Position numbers and translations under genes: made by a program. This document shows, in pieces, positions 47,462 to 56,034 of a stretch of 64,000 nt of DNA. The notes under the pieces are model-generated. The model made no database searches, was not told the DNA's origin, and saw only the letters and a list, made by a program, of their open reading frames with translations. Numbering within the stretch: the first letter of the stretch is position 1; every line of letters begins with the position of its first letter. Origin of the DNA: Shewanella halotolerans (GTDB taxonomy: Bacteria; Pseudomonadota; Gammaproteobacteria; Enterobacterales; Shewanellaceae); the NCBI RefSeq assembly GCF_019457535.1, contig NZ_CP080417.1, positions 186,001 to 250,000 on the forward strand. Reading direction: 5' to 3'.

Positions 47462-48157
47462 ATGAAAGCCCAATCTATTAAGGCGATCGCCTTCGATCTC
47501 GACGGCACGCTTATCGACAGCGTGCCGGATCTGGCCGCCGCCACTCAAGGCATGCTCGCCGAGCTTGCCTTGCCGCTGTGCGACGAGGATCAGGTGCGAA
47601 GCTGGGTAGGCAATGGCGCCGCCAAGCTGGTGGAGCGTGCGCTGACCTTCGCCCGCGGTGAGGCGGCAACACAGGCCGATATCGACGCCGCCATGCCGCT
47701 GTTTAGCAAGCATTACGAGGCAAACCTGCAGCAGCACAGCCGACTCTATGATGGTGTTAAGTCTGTACTCGAGCAGCTGGTGTCGCTGGGTTATCAGTTG
47801 GCGATTGTCACCAATAAGCCCTATCGATTCACCGTGCCTCTGCTGGAGGCCTTCGGCATCGCTCACCTGTTTAATCAGGTGTTGGGGGGCGATTCGCTGG
47901 AGAAGATGAAGCCAGATCCCCTGCCGCTGACGCACCTCAAACAGGCATGGCAGCTCGAAGATGAGCAGCTTTTGATGGTGGGTGACTCCCGAAACGATAT
48001 TTTAGCGGCGAAAGCGGCGGGTATTTCCTCGATCGGCTTGACCTACGGGTACAACTACGGTGAAGATATTGGGCTCAGCGGCCCGACGGCCGTTTGTAAC
48101 ACATTTAGCGAAGTATTGGCGCAGATAACAGACAGCCAAATAGCATTGGAGCAATAA
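47462..48157 (+). CDS. gph: Phosphoglycolate phosphatase
   Basis: HAD-superfamily phosphatase that clears 2-phosphoglycolate from DNA repair. It has 231 aa. HAD motif I FDLDGTLIDS (nucleophile Asp in residues about 11-20), motif II in AIVTNKP, motif III lysine at KPDPLPL and motif IV MVGDSRNDILAAKAAG. The helical cap domain is about residues 25-85. It begins 2 bp after rpe and is 5 bp from trpS. Confidence 0.95.
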   Translation: MKAQSIKAIAFDLDGTLIDSVPDLAAATQGMLAELALPLCDEDQVRSWVGNGAAKLVERALTFARGEAATQADIDAAMPLFSKHYEANLQQHSRLYDGVKSVLEQLVSLGYQLAIVTNKPYRFTVPLLEAFGIAHLFNQVLGGDSLEKMKPDPLPLTHLKQAWQLEDEQLLMVGDSRNDILAAKAAGISSIGLTYGYNYGEDIGLSGPTAVCNTFSEVLAQITDSQIALEQ

Positions 48158-48162
48158 ATTTT

Positions 48163-49161
48163 ATGACTAAACCTATTGTGCTTAGCGGTGCCCAACCGTC
48201 AGGTGAATTGACCATTGGTAACTACATGGGTGCACTACGTCAGTGGGTTGCGATGCAAGATAGTCATGATTGCCTATATTGTGTGGTCGATCTGCATGCC
48301 ATTACCGTACGCCAAGATCCGCAGAAGCTGCGTGACGCCTGTTTAGATACCCTGGCCCTATACCTGGCCTGTGGTGTCGATCCTAAGAAGAGTACCGTCT
48401 TCATCCAGTCGCAGGTACCTCAGCACACTCAGCTGGGTTGGGCGCTGAACTGCTACACCCAGATGGGTGAGCTGAGCCGCATGACACAGTTTAAGGACAA
48501 GTCGCAGAAGCATGCCAACAACATCAACGTCGGCCTGTTCGGCTATCCGGTATTGATGGCGGCAGATATCCTGCTGTACCAGGCAAACGAGATCCCTGTG
48601 GGTCAAGATCAGAAGCAACACCTTGAACTGACTCGTGATATCGCGACACGTTTCAACAATGCCTATGGCGAGACCTTCACCATTCCCGAGCCTTTCATTC
48701 CTGAGCTGGGTGCCAAGGTGATGTCGCTGCAGGATCCATTGAAGAAGATGTCTAAGTCTGACGACAACCGCAACAATGTGATCGGCCTGCTGGAAGATCC
48801 TAAAGCGGTCATGAAAAAGCTGAAGAAGGCGATGACAGACAGCGACGAGCCGCCAGTAGTGCGTTTCGATGTCGAAAACAAGCCAGGCGTCTCTAACCTG
48901 CTGAGCCTGATGTCAGGCGTGACAGGTCAGAGCATTGCGAGTTTGGAAGCTGAGTTCGAAGGTAAGATGTACGGTCATCTTAAAGTGGCTGCCGGTGAGG
49001 CGGTTGTCGGCATGCTTGAGCCGCTGCAGGAGCGCTTCAAGGAGTACAGAGCCGATCAGAGCTTCCTCAATCAGGTGATGCACGAAGGTGCCGAGAAGGC
49101 TCAGGCCCGCGCCGAAGTGACCCTGAAGAAGGTCTACGAGAAGATAGGTCTTCTGCTCTAA
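48163..49161 (+). CDS. trpS: Tryptophanyl-tRNA synthetase
   Basis: Class I aminoacyl-tRNA synthetase that charges tRNA-Trp. It has 332 aa, the normal bacterial length. The HIGH-like motif is in SGAQPSGELTIGNYMGAL (TIGN), and the KMSKS loop is exact in KKMSKSDDNRNNVIGLL; PVGQDQKQHLELTRDIA is another signature. Last gene of the rpe-gph-trpS group, followed by a strong terminator. Confidence 0.97.
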   Translation: MTKPIVLSGAQPSGELTIGNYMGALRQWVAMQDSHDCLYCVVDLHAITVRQDPQKLRDACLDTLALYLACGVDPKKSTVFIQSQVPQHTQLGWALNCYTQMGELSRMTQFKDKSQKHANNINVGLFGYPVLMAADILLYQANEIPVGQDQKQHLELTRDIATRFNNAYGETFTIPEPFIPELGAKVMSLQDPLKKMSKSDDNRNNVIGLLEDPKAVMKKLKKAMTDSDEPPVVRFDVENKPGVSNLLSLMSGVTGQSIASLEAEFEGKMYGHLKVAAGEAVVGMLEPLQERFKEYRADQSFLNQVMHEGAEKAQARAEVTLKKVYEKIGLLL

Positions 49162-49172
49162 TCGAATGTGTG

Positions 49173-49200
49173 AAAAAGCCGGCAGCAGCCGGCTTTTTTT
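49173..49200 (+). terminator. Terminator after trpS
   Basis: AAAAAGCCGGC / GCCGGCTTTTTTT with loop AGCA, 11 bp after the trpS stop. The flanking A- and T-runs could also stop the convergent LysR gene. Confidence 0.94.
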
Positions 49201-49225
49201 ATGGATAAATATTAAGGCGGACTCG

Positions 49226-50101
49226 CTAATGCTGCTGGGTCAACCAGTGGACGAATGCGGCGATGGCAGGTTCCTGTAGGCGGCGCTGCTTGCAGAGGAA
49301 GTTAAACTCGAACCCTGTATCTATGCCGGCAAAGGGCAACGCCACCAGGCGCTGCCTGGCGATATCATCCAGCACCATGAAGTCTGAGGCCAAGGCCACC
49401 CCCTGACCGGCAATCGCGGCCTCGATCGCCATCAACACATGACTGAAGAGCTGCTGCTGGTGTTCCTTGGGGTTTGGTAGCTGGTTATGTTGACACCAAC
49501 GCTGCCAGTCCAGCCCCAGCGGTCCCTCATCTACGGTGAGCAGCTGCTGGGCGCTGAGCCAGTCGAGATCCAGCTTGTCGCCGCTGCCAATAAGTTCCGG
49601 GCTGCAGACGGGGATCAAGCGCTCGGCGTGCAGTAGCTGTTGCCAGTAGCCCTTCTGATCTTGCTGGCCCGTGATAAACATGTCGGCGCTGCTGTGGGAC
49701 AGCACAGGATCTTCGGTGATCATATCCAGGCGCACCTGAATTCCTGGATGTAGGCGGCGAAAGCCGCTGAGCCTGGGGATCAACCATTTCACCGCGAAGG
49801 AACTGTAAACCGCCAGGCGCAGCGCCTCTGGCTTCTCGCCCAGTAACCTGAGGTTGAGCTCTCCCAGCTCGTTGAAGATCCTCGCCGTCTCCTGAGACAG
49901 CTGCTCGCCCTTGTCGGTGAGTCTCAGGCTGCGGCCCTCGCGCCTGAACAGGGGCAGGGCGAAGTGTTCCTCCAGCAGACGAACCTGATGAGACACCGCA
50001 CTCTGGGTAATACACAGCTCCTGCGCGGCCCGGGAGAAGTGCTGCAAACGGGCGGCCGCCTCGAACACCTGCAGTGCCCTGAGTGGGGGGATCTTTCTCA
50101 T
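49226..50101 (-). CDS. LysR-family transcriptional regulator (GcvA-like)
   Basis: 291 aa. N-terminal winged helix-turn-helix about residues 1-60 (PPLRALQVFEAAARLQHFSRAAQELCITQSAVSHQVRLLEEH, the GcvA-type variant), then a periplasmic-binding-like effector domain (RLAVYSSFAVKWLIPRLSGFRRLHPGIQVRL onward). Divergent from the EamA transporter gene, with a 23-bp palindrome between their starts. Control of the transporter is the natural inference; the effector is unknown. Confidence 0.92.
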   Translation of the reverse strand: MRKIPPLRALQVFEAAARLQHFSRAAQELCITQSAVSHQVRLLEEHFALPLFRREGRSLRLTDKGEQLSQETARIFNELGELNLRLLGEKPEALRLAVYSSFAVKWLIPRLSGFRRLHPGIQVRLDMITEDPVLSHSSADMFITGQQDQKGYWQQLLHAERLIPVCSPELIGSGDKLDLDWLSAQQLLTVDEGPLGLDWQRWCQHNQLPNPKEHQQQLFSHVLMAIEAAIAGQGVALASDFMVLDDIARQRLVALPFAGIDTGFEFNFLCKQRRLQEPAIAAFVHWLTQQH

Positions 50102-50125
50102 CTACTGTCTCCTATACCTGTCTCA

Positions 50126-50148
50126 ATAGATGAATTTAATTCATCTAT
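50126..50148. promoter_or_regulatory. 23-bp perfect palindrome: probable LysR operator
   Basis: Arms ATAGATGAATT (50126-50136) and AATTCATCTAT (50138-50148) are exact reverse complements around a single T. It contains the LysR T-N11-A pattern. It lies 25 bp upstream of the LysR start, and its right arm overlaps a TATAAT (50146-50151) that can be the -10 of the EamA gene. Binding by the adjacent LysR protein is inferred. Confidence 0.72.
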
Positions 50149-50226
50149 AATAAGAAATCATCATTTTAGCTACAGTATCTTGCTCGCTATCATGCAGCCA
50201 GATGATTCTTGATGATGGAGGCTGTG

Positions 50227-51096
50227 ATGCAGCGCAATCTGATGTTAGGCCTCGGCCTCTTGCTGCTGGGGAATGTGTTTAGCGCCCTCTATGATGTGTC
50301 GATCAAGTGGCTGCCAGCGCAGAGCGATGCCACCATGTTCCTGCTGCTGCGCCAGGTGACGGCGATCGTGATGATGCTGCCGCTCTGGTTGTATGCAGGT
50401 AGGCCGAGAACCGCCTACTTGAAGCTACACATGATTCGGGCCAATAGCGGCGCGGTCGGCGGACTCTTGCTGATCCTCGGCTTGATTTCCCTGCCTCTGG
50501 CGACGGTTAGCTCGCTGTTCTATTCAGCGCCCTTGATGATCATCGTCATGGGCATGCTGTTCCTCAAGGAGCGACTCAGTAGCCAGCAGATCCTGGCGAC
50601 TGTGCTAGGTTTCATAGGTATTCTTATCATACTCAGGCCGAGCGAGATGAACCTGGCGGCGCTGGCGGTATTGGTGTCGGCCATTGTCTTTGCGGCTAAT
50701 CAGCTGATGCTGAGATGGCTACCCAGCAGCGAGGCGGCGAGCGTCACGGTGATCTGCTACAACCTCTTGAGCCTGCCCTTGGTGATAGGATTCGCCGCCT
50801 GGCAGGGATTCGCGGGCTTTAGTTGGCCTGTATTGGCTATTGCTGTGCTGAGCAATATTTTCCTGCTCGTCTATCAGCTCTTTAGCGTGCTGGCCTACCG
50901 CAAGGCCCAGGCGGGCGAGATAGCCGTTGCCGAATACAGCGGCTTGCTGTTCTGTGTGTTGTTTGGCTGGCTCTGGTTCGACGAGTGGCTGGATCCTTTA
51001 GGCTGGCTGGGCGCCGGCCTGATCGTGTTGCCGACCATACTGTTGCCTGTGCTGATGCAAAGATGGCGTAAGGTGAGGAAAGCCAGGCTCGCCTAG
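50227..51096 (+). CDS. EamA/DMT-family transporter
   Basis: Inner-membrane protein of about 289 aa with ten predicted helices, formed from two EamA repeats (about 10-135 and 145-285). The repeats contain SIKWLPAQSDATMFLLLRQ in the first and ISLPLATVSSLFYSAPLMIIVMGMLFLKERLS near the inter-repeat border. ATG 50227 is chosen because GGAGG (50217-50221) is 5 bp upstream; the earlier in-frame TTG/ATG codons overlap that ribosome site. Substrate cannot be inferred; members export amino acids, nucleotides or other metabolites. Confidence 0.9.
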   Translation: MQRNLMLGLGLLLLGNVFSALYDVSIKWLPAQSDATMFLLLRQVTAIVMMLPLWLYAGRPRTAYLKLHMIRANSGAVGGLLLILGLISLPLATVSSLFYSAPLMIIVMGMLFLKERLSSQQILATVLGFIGILIILRPSEMNLAALAVLVSAIVFAANQLMLRWLPSSEAASVTVICYNLLSLPLVIGFAAWQGFAGFSWPVLAIAVLSNIFLLVYQLFSVLAYRKAQAGEIAVAEYSGLLFCVLFGWLWFDEWLDPLGWLGAGLIVLPTILLPVLMQRWRKVRKARLA

Positions 51097-51117
51097 GCGC
51101 AGCAAGCGCCCGGCGTG

Positions 51118-51687
51118 CTAGCTGTTTGGCGTATCGAAGACCTTGATGACCTTGCGTACACCGGCCGTGTTACGGGCGATATCCACCGCCAGTTCGGCCT
51201 GATCGCGACTCACGACACCGAGGAGGAAGACCTCGCCATTTTCGGTGATCACCTTGATGCGGGTGACATCCAGATCTTTGTCGTTGAGCATACGCGTCTT
51301 CACCTTGGTGGTTATCCAGGTGTCGTTGCTGCGGGTGGTGAAGGAGGTCGGGTTACCTATGCGGATCTGATTGTGGATCTTGCCGCCCAGGTTAAGTTTT
51401 TGCACTGTGTTGATCGCCTTGTCACGCAGCATTGAGCTGGGTGCCTGGCCTATCATGAGCACGTTGCCGTTCATCGCCACACCTGTGATATTGGTTTGGT
51501 TCTTAATATCTTCGTGGGCCGCCAGGGCACTGGCGATCTGAAAATCGGCGTTGGTGTCGTCCAGCTGGGTTGAGAAGCTGCGTTCATCGTTGGCCATCAT
51601 GGCCCCACCCACTGCGCCGACCATCACGGCCCCGGCGCAGCCTTGTAACAGCAAGAGTATGGCTAGGATTGGGAGCAGAGCTCTCAT
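51118..51687 (-). CDS. dolP: BON-domain outer-membrane lipoprotein DolP (YraP)
   Basis: 189 aa. The lipoprotein signal is MRALLPILAILLLLQGC (lipobox LQGC, Cys17). Two BON domains follow: about 46-113 (DFQIASALAAHEDIKNQTNITGVAMNGNVLMIGQAP) and about 123-187 (DTWITTKVKTRMLNDKDLDVTRIKVITENGEVFLLGVV). In E. coli DolP supports outer-membrane integrity and binds anionic lipids at division sites. Its ATG overlaps the diaA stop by 4 bp, and the order lpoA-yraN-diaA-dolP is conserved. Confidence 0.95.
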   Translation of the reverse strand: MRALLPILAILLLLQGCAGAVMVGAVGGAMMANDERSFSTQLDDTNADFQIASALAAHEDIKNQTNITGVAMNGNVLMIGQAPSSMLRDKAINTVQKLNLGGKIHNQIRIGNPTSFTTRSNDTWITTKVKTRMLNDKDLDVTRIKVITENGEVFLLGVVSRDQAELAVDIARNTAGVRKVIKVFDTPNS

Positions 51688-52277
51688 GCCTGGTCATCCT
51701 GGGGGAAGAGGGTGCGGTCGATGTTGTCGCACAGGCAGTGGATCACTAACAGATGCACTTCTTGAATACGCGCGGTGACGTTTGAAGGCACGCGTACCTC
51801 TACGTCGTTTGTGCCCATCAGGCCGGCCATGGCACCGCCATCCTTACCCGTGAGGGCCACGATTGTCATGTCACGGCTCAGCGCCGCTTCCATCGCCTTG
51901 ATCACGTTACCCGAGTTACCACTGGTCGAGATGGCCAGCAAGATGTCTCCTGGTTGACCCAGCGCCAAAATCTGCTTAGAGAAGATCTCGTCATAGCTGT
52001 AGTCGTTACCGATAGCGGTAATGGTCGAGGTGTCGGTTGTCAGGGCGATGGCCGGTAGTGGCGGACGCTCGATCTCGTAGCGGTTCAACAGCTCGGCAGA
52101 GAAATGCTGGGCATCGCCGGCGCTGCCGCCATTACCACAGGCTAAGATCTTGTTGCCGCCAAGCAGGCACTGCACCATCATCTCGGCCGCTTTCTCAATA
52201 GACTCAGGCAGCGCCTCAGCCGCATCGATCTTGGTCTGGATTGAGTGGGTAAAACTGTCTTTAATACGTTCTAACAT
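51684..52277 (-). CDS. diaA: DnaA initiator-associating protein DiaA
   Basis: SIS-domain protein that binds DnaA and promotes timely assembly at oriC in E. coli. It has 197 aa from ATG 52277 (MLERIKDSFTHSIQTKIDAAEALP), with AGGA 7 bp upstream; an in-frame TTG five codons earlier overlaps that site. SIS-fold features: ACGNGGSAGDAQHFSAELLNRYE and LLAISTSGNSGNVIKAMEAA. The sequence also resembles GmhA sedoheptulose isomerases, but the neighbours and the match to E. coli DiaA favour DiaA. Confidence 0.92.
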   Translation of the reverse strand: MLERIKDSFTHSIQTKIDAAEALPESIEKAAEMMVQCLLGGNKILACGNGGSAGDAQHFSAELLNRYEIERPPLPAIALTTDTSTITAIGNDYSYDEIFSKQILALGQPGDILLAISTSGNSGNVIKAMEAALSRDMTIVALTGKDGGAMAGLMGTNDVEVRVPSNVTARIQEVHLLVIHCLCDNIDRTLFPQDDQA

Positions 52278-52345
52278 GGAATTATCCTTCAAAAATAAAA
52301 CTGTTTAACAAGCCTTCACTTGCATAGTGGTGGCGAAGTGGAGCA

Positions 52346-52690
52346 CTAAAAGGCGTTGGTGATCCACTGAATGTCATCGCCATCTATGGCCAGGAGATCG
52401 AAGCGACACTGCGCATCTATCTGATTGAGCTGCATATAATGGCTTGCCGCTCGATTAAGCCTTGCTATCTTGCCTCGGCTAACTGCCTGTACCGCACCGC
52501 CAAACTGTTTCGATTGGCGGTATTTTACCTCAATAAAAATCCATTTGTGACCTTGGCGCATTATGAGGTCAATTTCGCCAAATGGGTAGCGTACGTTTCG
52601 TTCGACCAGTTTGAGCCCCTGTTGTTCCAGATAGGCCAGCGCGCGATCTTCCGCCTGCTGCCCCTTGGTGAGGTGCTCGGCATTCGTCAT
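52346..52690 (-). CDS. yraN: YraN family (UPF0102) endonuclease-like protein
   Basis: 114 aa. Restriction-endonuclease-like fold with the signature GEIDLIMRQGHKWIFIEVKYRQ (D/E-x-K type active site), preceded by QQAEDRALAYLEQQGLKLVERNVR. The role is unproven; the family has been linked to Holliday-junction or DNA processing. Its start overlaps the lpoA stop by 4 bp. Confidence 0.93.
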   Translation of the reverse strand: MTNAEHLTKGQQAEDRALAYLEQQGLKLVERNVRYPFGEIDLIMRQGHKWIFIEVKYRQSKQFGGAVQAVSRGKIARLNRAASHYMQLNQIDAQCRFDLLAIDGDDIQWITNAF

Positions 52691-54591
52691 AGGGGTCTCA
52701 AATTGCCTCGCTTGTAACGTCCCCAGCTGAGCTGACGGTTAATCGTACCATCTGGCGACACAGAAAGCAGGCCGCTGCGACCCGAGTACTGGTAGCCGGG
52801 CAAAGCGCGCATCTGGGCCAGCTTGCTCACCAGTTGCAGGGCATCGAATCCCATCACATACAGGCGTTTCTGGCTGTTACCCCAGGTCGGCCAGAGACGG
52901 GCGACCTCGGCGGTTTCGGCGTTAGTCTCGATCAACCAGGGAATATCGCTGATGGTCAGGTTATTCAGCTCCTGGGCGGCGGTGCGTGATTGGCTCTCGA
53001 TACGGCTGCGGCTGGTGGTGTATAGCGGCACAGGTTCGGCAAACACGCTGAAATTTACGTCGATAAAGGGTTTGAGCAGCGGCAGATCTTGGTTGCTGGC
53101 GATCATATAGATGGCGTCGATATCGCGGCGGGATCTAAAGTCGGCCTCGATCCTATTGCCCAGTAGCGCCTTGATGCGGGCGATACGCTCCTTACTGTCG
53201 ATCACCCCAAGGGACTTCTGCACAGTGACCTTCATCTCGTCGCCGCGCTTGTAGTAGTGGATCTCGGCCTCTTCATGGGTAAGTTCTTGCCATTTACCGT
53301 TAAAGGCCTCGGCCATGCGGCGACCCACTGCGTCGTCGCTGGCGAGCAGCAGCGGCTTCTCTATGCCGTCATTGTAGAGCTTCTGCGCGGCATCTACCGC
53401 CTCGTCGGTGGGCGAGAGGGCGAAGAAGAACTGGTCGTTCGACGGCGTGAAGCTGTCCACATGGTTGAGGAACAGCTGGGGCACCTTAGGCTGTACTTGA
53501 GCTTGAGCTTGAGCTTGAGCTTGAGCCTGAGCTTGAGAGCCAGGCTGCTGTTGACCATTGGCCTGCTGGCTGGCTTTCTGTTCCGCCTGTATCAGACTCT
53601 CCACCTCAGACTGTAACAGTGGGCCTATGATGAAATCGGCACCGGCGGCAATCGCCTGCTGCTGTGCAAGCTCGGCGCCTTGGGCCGTGTCGAAGAAGTT
53701 AACCGATACCGAGTCGTCCGGATTGGTCAGGTAGCTGGAGATGATCCCCTGTTTGACCGTGTCGGCGATGGCGGCTCTCGGGCCTGTGAGCGGCAGCAAG
53801 ACGGCAATCTTCTTTGGCTTGTAGGGCTTAGTATTCAGCGCGCGCTCCAGATCCGTTGGCAGCTTCTTGGCGCCCGGATGGCCTGGGTTGTCCTGCTGCC
53901 AGTTACCCAGTTGCTGCACCAATTGCTGAGGGTCTATGGCATAATGCTTGGCGATGTAAGCCAGCTGCAGCCAGCCGGCAAAGATGGGGTTGCTGCTATC
54001 CTGACTAAAGGCCAGCAGTGTCTGCTCGTGCAGGGGCTGTAATATGCCCCAGATCTCGTCGTTGACTTCACTCGCCTCGGTGCTCGGCAGATAAGTCGCC
54101 AGCAGAGTGAGTTCTTTTGCTTGCTCGATTGGCGATTTGCTCAGCTGAAACAGACGCGCCTTGAGTTGATGGTAGGAGACCATCTGCCAGTTGGCGAGTC
54201 GCCACTGACTGGGGTAATTGAGTTGAGCCAGGGCCTGATCATAGTTCGCCGTCTGCTCCAGCACTCTAGCGCTCAGATACCTGTGTTCGGCCAGTATCTC
54301 GGGTTTGTTGACCAGGCTAGGCTTAACGGCCGCTAGCGTCTTGCTGGCATTGCCCGTGTCGCCTTGATTGATAAAGGCGTGAGCGGCGAGCAGCATCAAA
54401 CGGTTCTTCTGTTCGGCATCGGTAGCCTGCTTGGCATCCGCCAGGTACTCTGCAGGGCTTTGGGTGGCATTCACCAAAGAAACTTGGGTGCTGGTTTCTT
54501 TCACTGGGGTTGGCGCCGTGGCACAACCGAATAATACTGTGGCCAACACAGCGGCGGAGATTAATTTAGTTGTATTCAGTCTTTTTAACAC
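52687..54591 (-). CDS. lpoA: Penicillin-binding protein activator LpoA
   Basis: Outer-membrane lipoprotein that reaches through the wall to stimulate PBP1A (mrcA at 34107). It has 634 aa. Lipobox LFGC with Cys23. N-terminal TPR-like domain about 40-250. A C-terminal periplasmic-binding-fold domain begins about residue 258 (PKKIAVLLPLTGPRAAIADTVKQGI) and ends near GLLSVSPDGTINRQLSW. Inserted at about residues 340-370 is an Ala-Gln repeat (AQAQAQAQAQAQ) encoded by a hexanucleotide repeat. First gene of the lpoA-yraN-diaA-dolP group and divergent from rsmI. Confidence 0.95.
   Translation of the reverse strand: MLKRLNTTKLISAAVLATVLFGCATAPTPVKETSTQVSLVNATQSPAEYLADAKQATDAEQKNRLMLLAAHAFINQGDTGNASKTLAAVKPSLVNKPEILAEHRYLSARVLEQTANYDQALAQLNYPSQWRLANWQMVSYHQLKARLFQLSKSPIEQAKELTLLATYLPSTEASEVNDEIWGILQPLHEQTLLAFSQDSSNPIFAGWLQLAYIAKHYAIDPQQLVQQLGNWQQDNPGHPGAKKLPTDLERALNTKPYKPKKIAVLLPLTGPRAAIADTVKQGIISSYLTNPDDSVSVNFFDTAQGAELAQQQAIAAGADFIIGPLLQSEVESLIQAEQKASQQANGQQQPGSQAQAQAQAQAQAQVQPKVPQLFLNHVDSFTPSNDQFFFALSPTDEAVDAAQKLYNDGIEKPLLLASDDAVGRRMAEAFNGKWQELTHEEAEIHYYKRGDEMKVTVQKSLGVIDSKERIARIKALLGNRIEADFRSRRDIDAIYMIASNQDLPLLKPFIDVNFSVFAEPVPLYTTSRSRIESQSRTAAQELNNLTISDIPWLIETNAETAEVARLWPTWGNSQKRLYVMGFDALQLVSKLAQMRALPGYQYSGRSGLLSVSPDGTINRQLSWGRYKRGNLRPL
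53497..53538 (-). repeat. In-frame hexanucleotide repeat (TTGAGC on plus strand) in lpoA
   Basis: Five perfect TTGAGC units (53497-53526) followed by CTGAGC and TTGAGA. On the coding strand each unit is GCTCAA, giving Ala-Gln. Unit-number changes keep the frame but change linker length within the LpoA binding-protein domain. Confidence 0.9.
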
Positions 54592-54679
54592 AGGACTTCA
54601 CTCTGGTAAGATGCTGGCTGTAGTTTAACCTTCTCTTACGCCTGACGAAAGTCTTGTGACAATCATTACAGAGGTAGAT

Positions 54680-55522
54680 ATGGACCTGTCGGTCGCACTT
54701 TACATAGTTCCTACTCCAATCGGTAACCTTGGAGACATCAGCAGCCGTGCCCTGGAGGTATTGAATCAGGTCTCCCTTATCGCCTGTGAGGACACCCGCC
54801 ATAGCGGTAAATTGCTGAGCCATTTCGGCATAGAGACCCGCAAGACGGCGCTGCATGATCACAACGAGCGCGACCGGGCCCAGGGGATCATCCAGAAGCT
54901 GGCCAATGGTGAGTCTGTGGCGCTGATCTCCGATGCCGGTACGCCGCTGATCTCCGACCCTGGTTATCATCTGGTGTCACAGGTGCGTGAAGCCGGTTTC
55001 AATGTTGTGCCCCTGCCGGGCCCCTGTGCGGCCATCACGGCGCTTAGCGCCTCGGGTCTGCCGTCGGATCGCTTCTCGTTCGAGGGTTTTCTGCCCGCCA
55101 AGGAGAAGGGACGTCTCGATAAGCTGACCGAGCTTAAGGAAGATCCCCGCACCCTGATCTTCTACGAGTCGCCACATCGCATCGTTCACAGCCTAACCTC
55201 TATCGTGACGGCGCTTGGCGGCGATCGTCAGGTGGTGATGGCCCGTGAAGTCACCAAGACCTTCGAGACCTTCCTCTCTGGCCCCGCCGCCGAGGTGTTG
55301 GCAAAAGTGAGTGAGGATCCCAATCAGCAGAAGGGTGAAATTGTGCTCATGTGCCACGGTCATCGCACAGATGAAGATGCCGGCGTGCCCGCCCAGGCGC
55401 TGGAGACGCTTAAGTTACTGAGTCAGGAGCTACCGCTGAAGAAGGCATCGGCGCTGGCGGCGCAGATCCATGGGCTGAAGAAGAACGCCCTCTATAAGCT
55501 GGGCCTCGAGCTGGATCTCTAG
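54680..55522 (+). CDS. rsmI: 16S rRNA 2'-O-methyltransferase RsmI
   Basis: Methylates the ribose of C1402 in 16S rRNA. It has 280 aa from ATG 54680 (MDLSVALYIVPTPIGNLGDIS), AGAGG being 5 bp upstream; the frame extends 8 codons to a GTG with no better site. SAM-dependent tetrapyrrole-methylase fold: PTPIGNLGDISSRALEVL, ALISDAGTPLISDPGYHLV, PGPCAAITALSASGL and FYESPHRI. Divergent from lpoA and upstream of rnpB. Confidence 0.96.
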   Translation: MDLSVALYIVPTPIGNLGDISSRALEVLNQVSLIACEDTRHSGKLLSHFGIETRKTALHDHNERDRAQGIIQKLANGESVALISDAGTPLISDPGYHLVSQVREAGFNVVPLPGPCAAITALSASGLPSDRFSFEGFLPAKEKGRLDKLTELKEDPRTLIFYESPHRIVHSLTSIVTALGGDRQVVMAREVTKTFETFLSGPAAEVLAKVSEDPNQQKGEIVLMCHGHRTDEDAGVPAQALETLKLLSQELPLKKASALAAQIHGLKKNALYKLGLELDL

Positions 55523-55582
55523 TCGACAACTAGTCGGTAGGCGTCACGCCAATATAAGGTGGTGCGCCGCGTCGCATTAGGC

Positions 55583-55588
55583 TATAAT
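55583..55588 (+). promoter_or_regulatory. -10 element of rnpB
   Basis: A perfect TATAAT eight bases before the RNase P RNA 5' end, followed by a GC-rich CCGCGCC discriminator, as for stringently controlled stable-RNA genes. No convincing -35 hexamer is visible at 16-18 bp. Confidence 0.7.
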
Positions 55589-55595
55589 CCGCGCC

Positions 55596-55951
<356 letters not shown>

Positions 55952-55960
55952 CACATTAGT

Positions 55961-55996
55961 AAGGCCCGTTTGTTTATGACAGACGGGCCTTTTCTT
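55961..55996 (+). terminator. rnpB terminator
   Basis: AAGGCCCGT / ACGGGCCTT stem with additional pairing inside (TTGT...ACAG), tail TTCTTTTTC. It lies about 10 nt after the mature RNA end. Confidence 0.9.
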
Positions 55997-56034
55997 TTTC
56001 AGAGCCAATTTCCCGCAGCCGATCTCTCAGGATC

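Noticed and set aside
53497..53538. Short repeats considered as a CRISPR-like array
   Set aside because: Repeats are contiguous 6-bp units without spacers and are in frame within lpoA.
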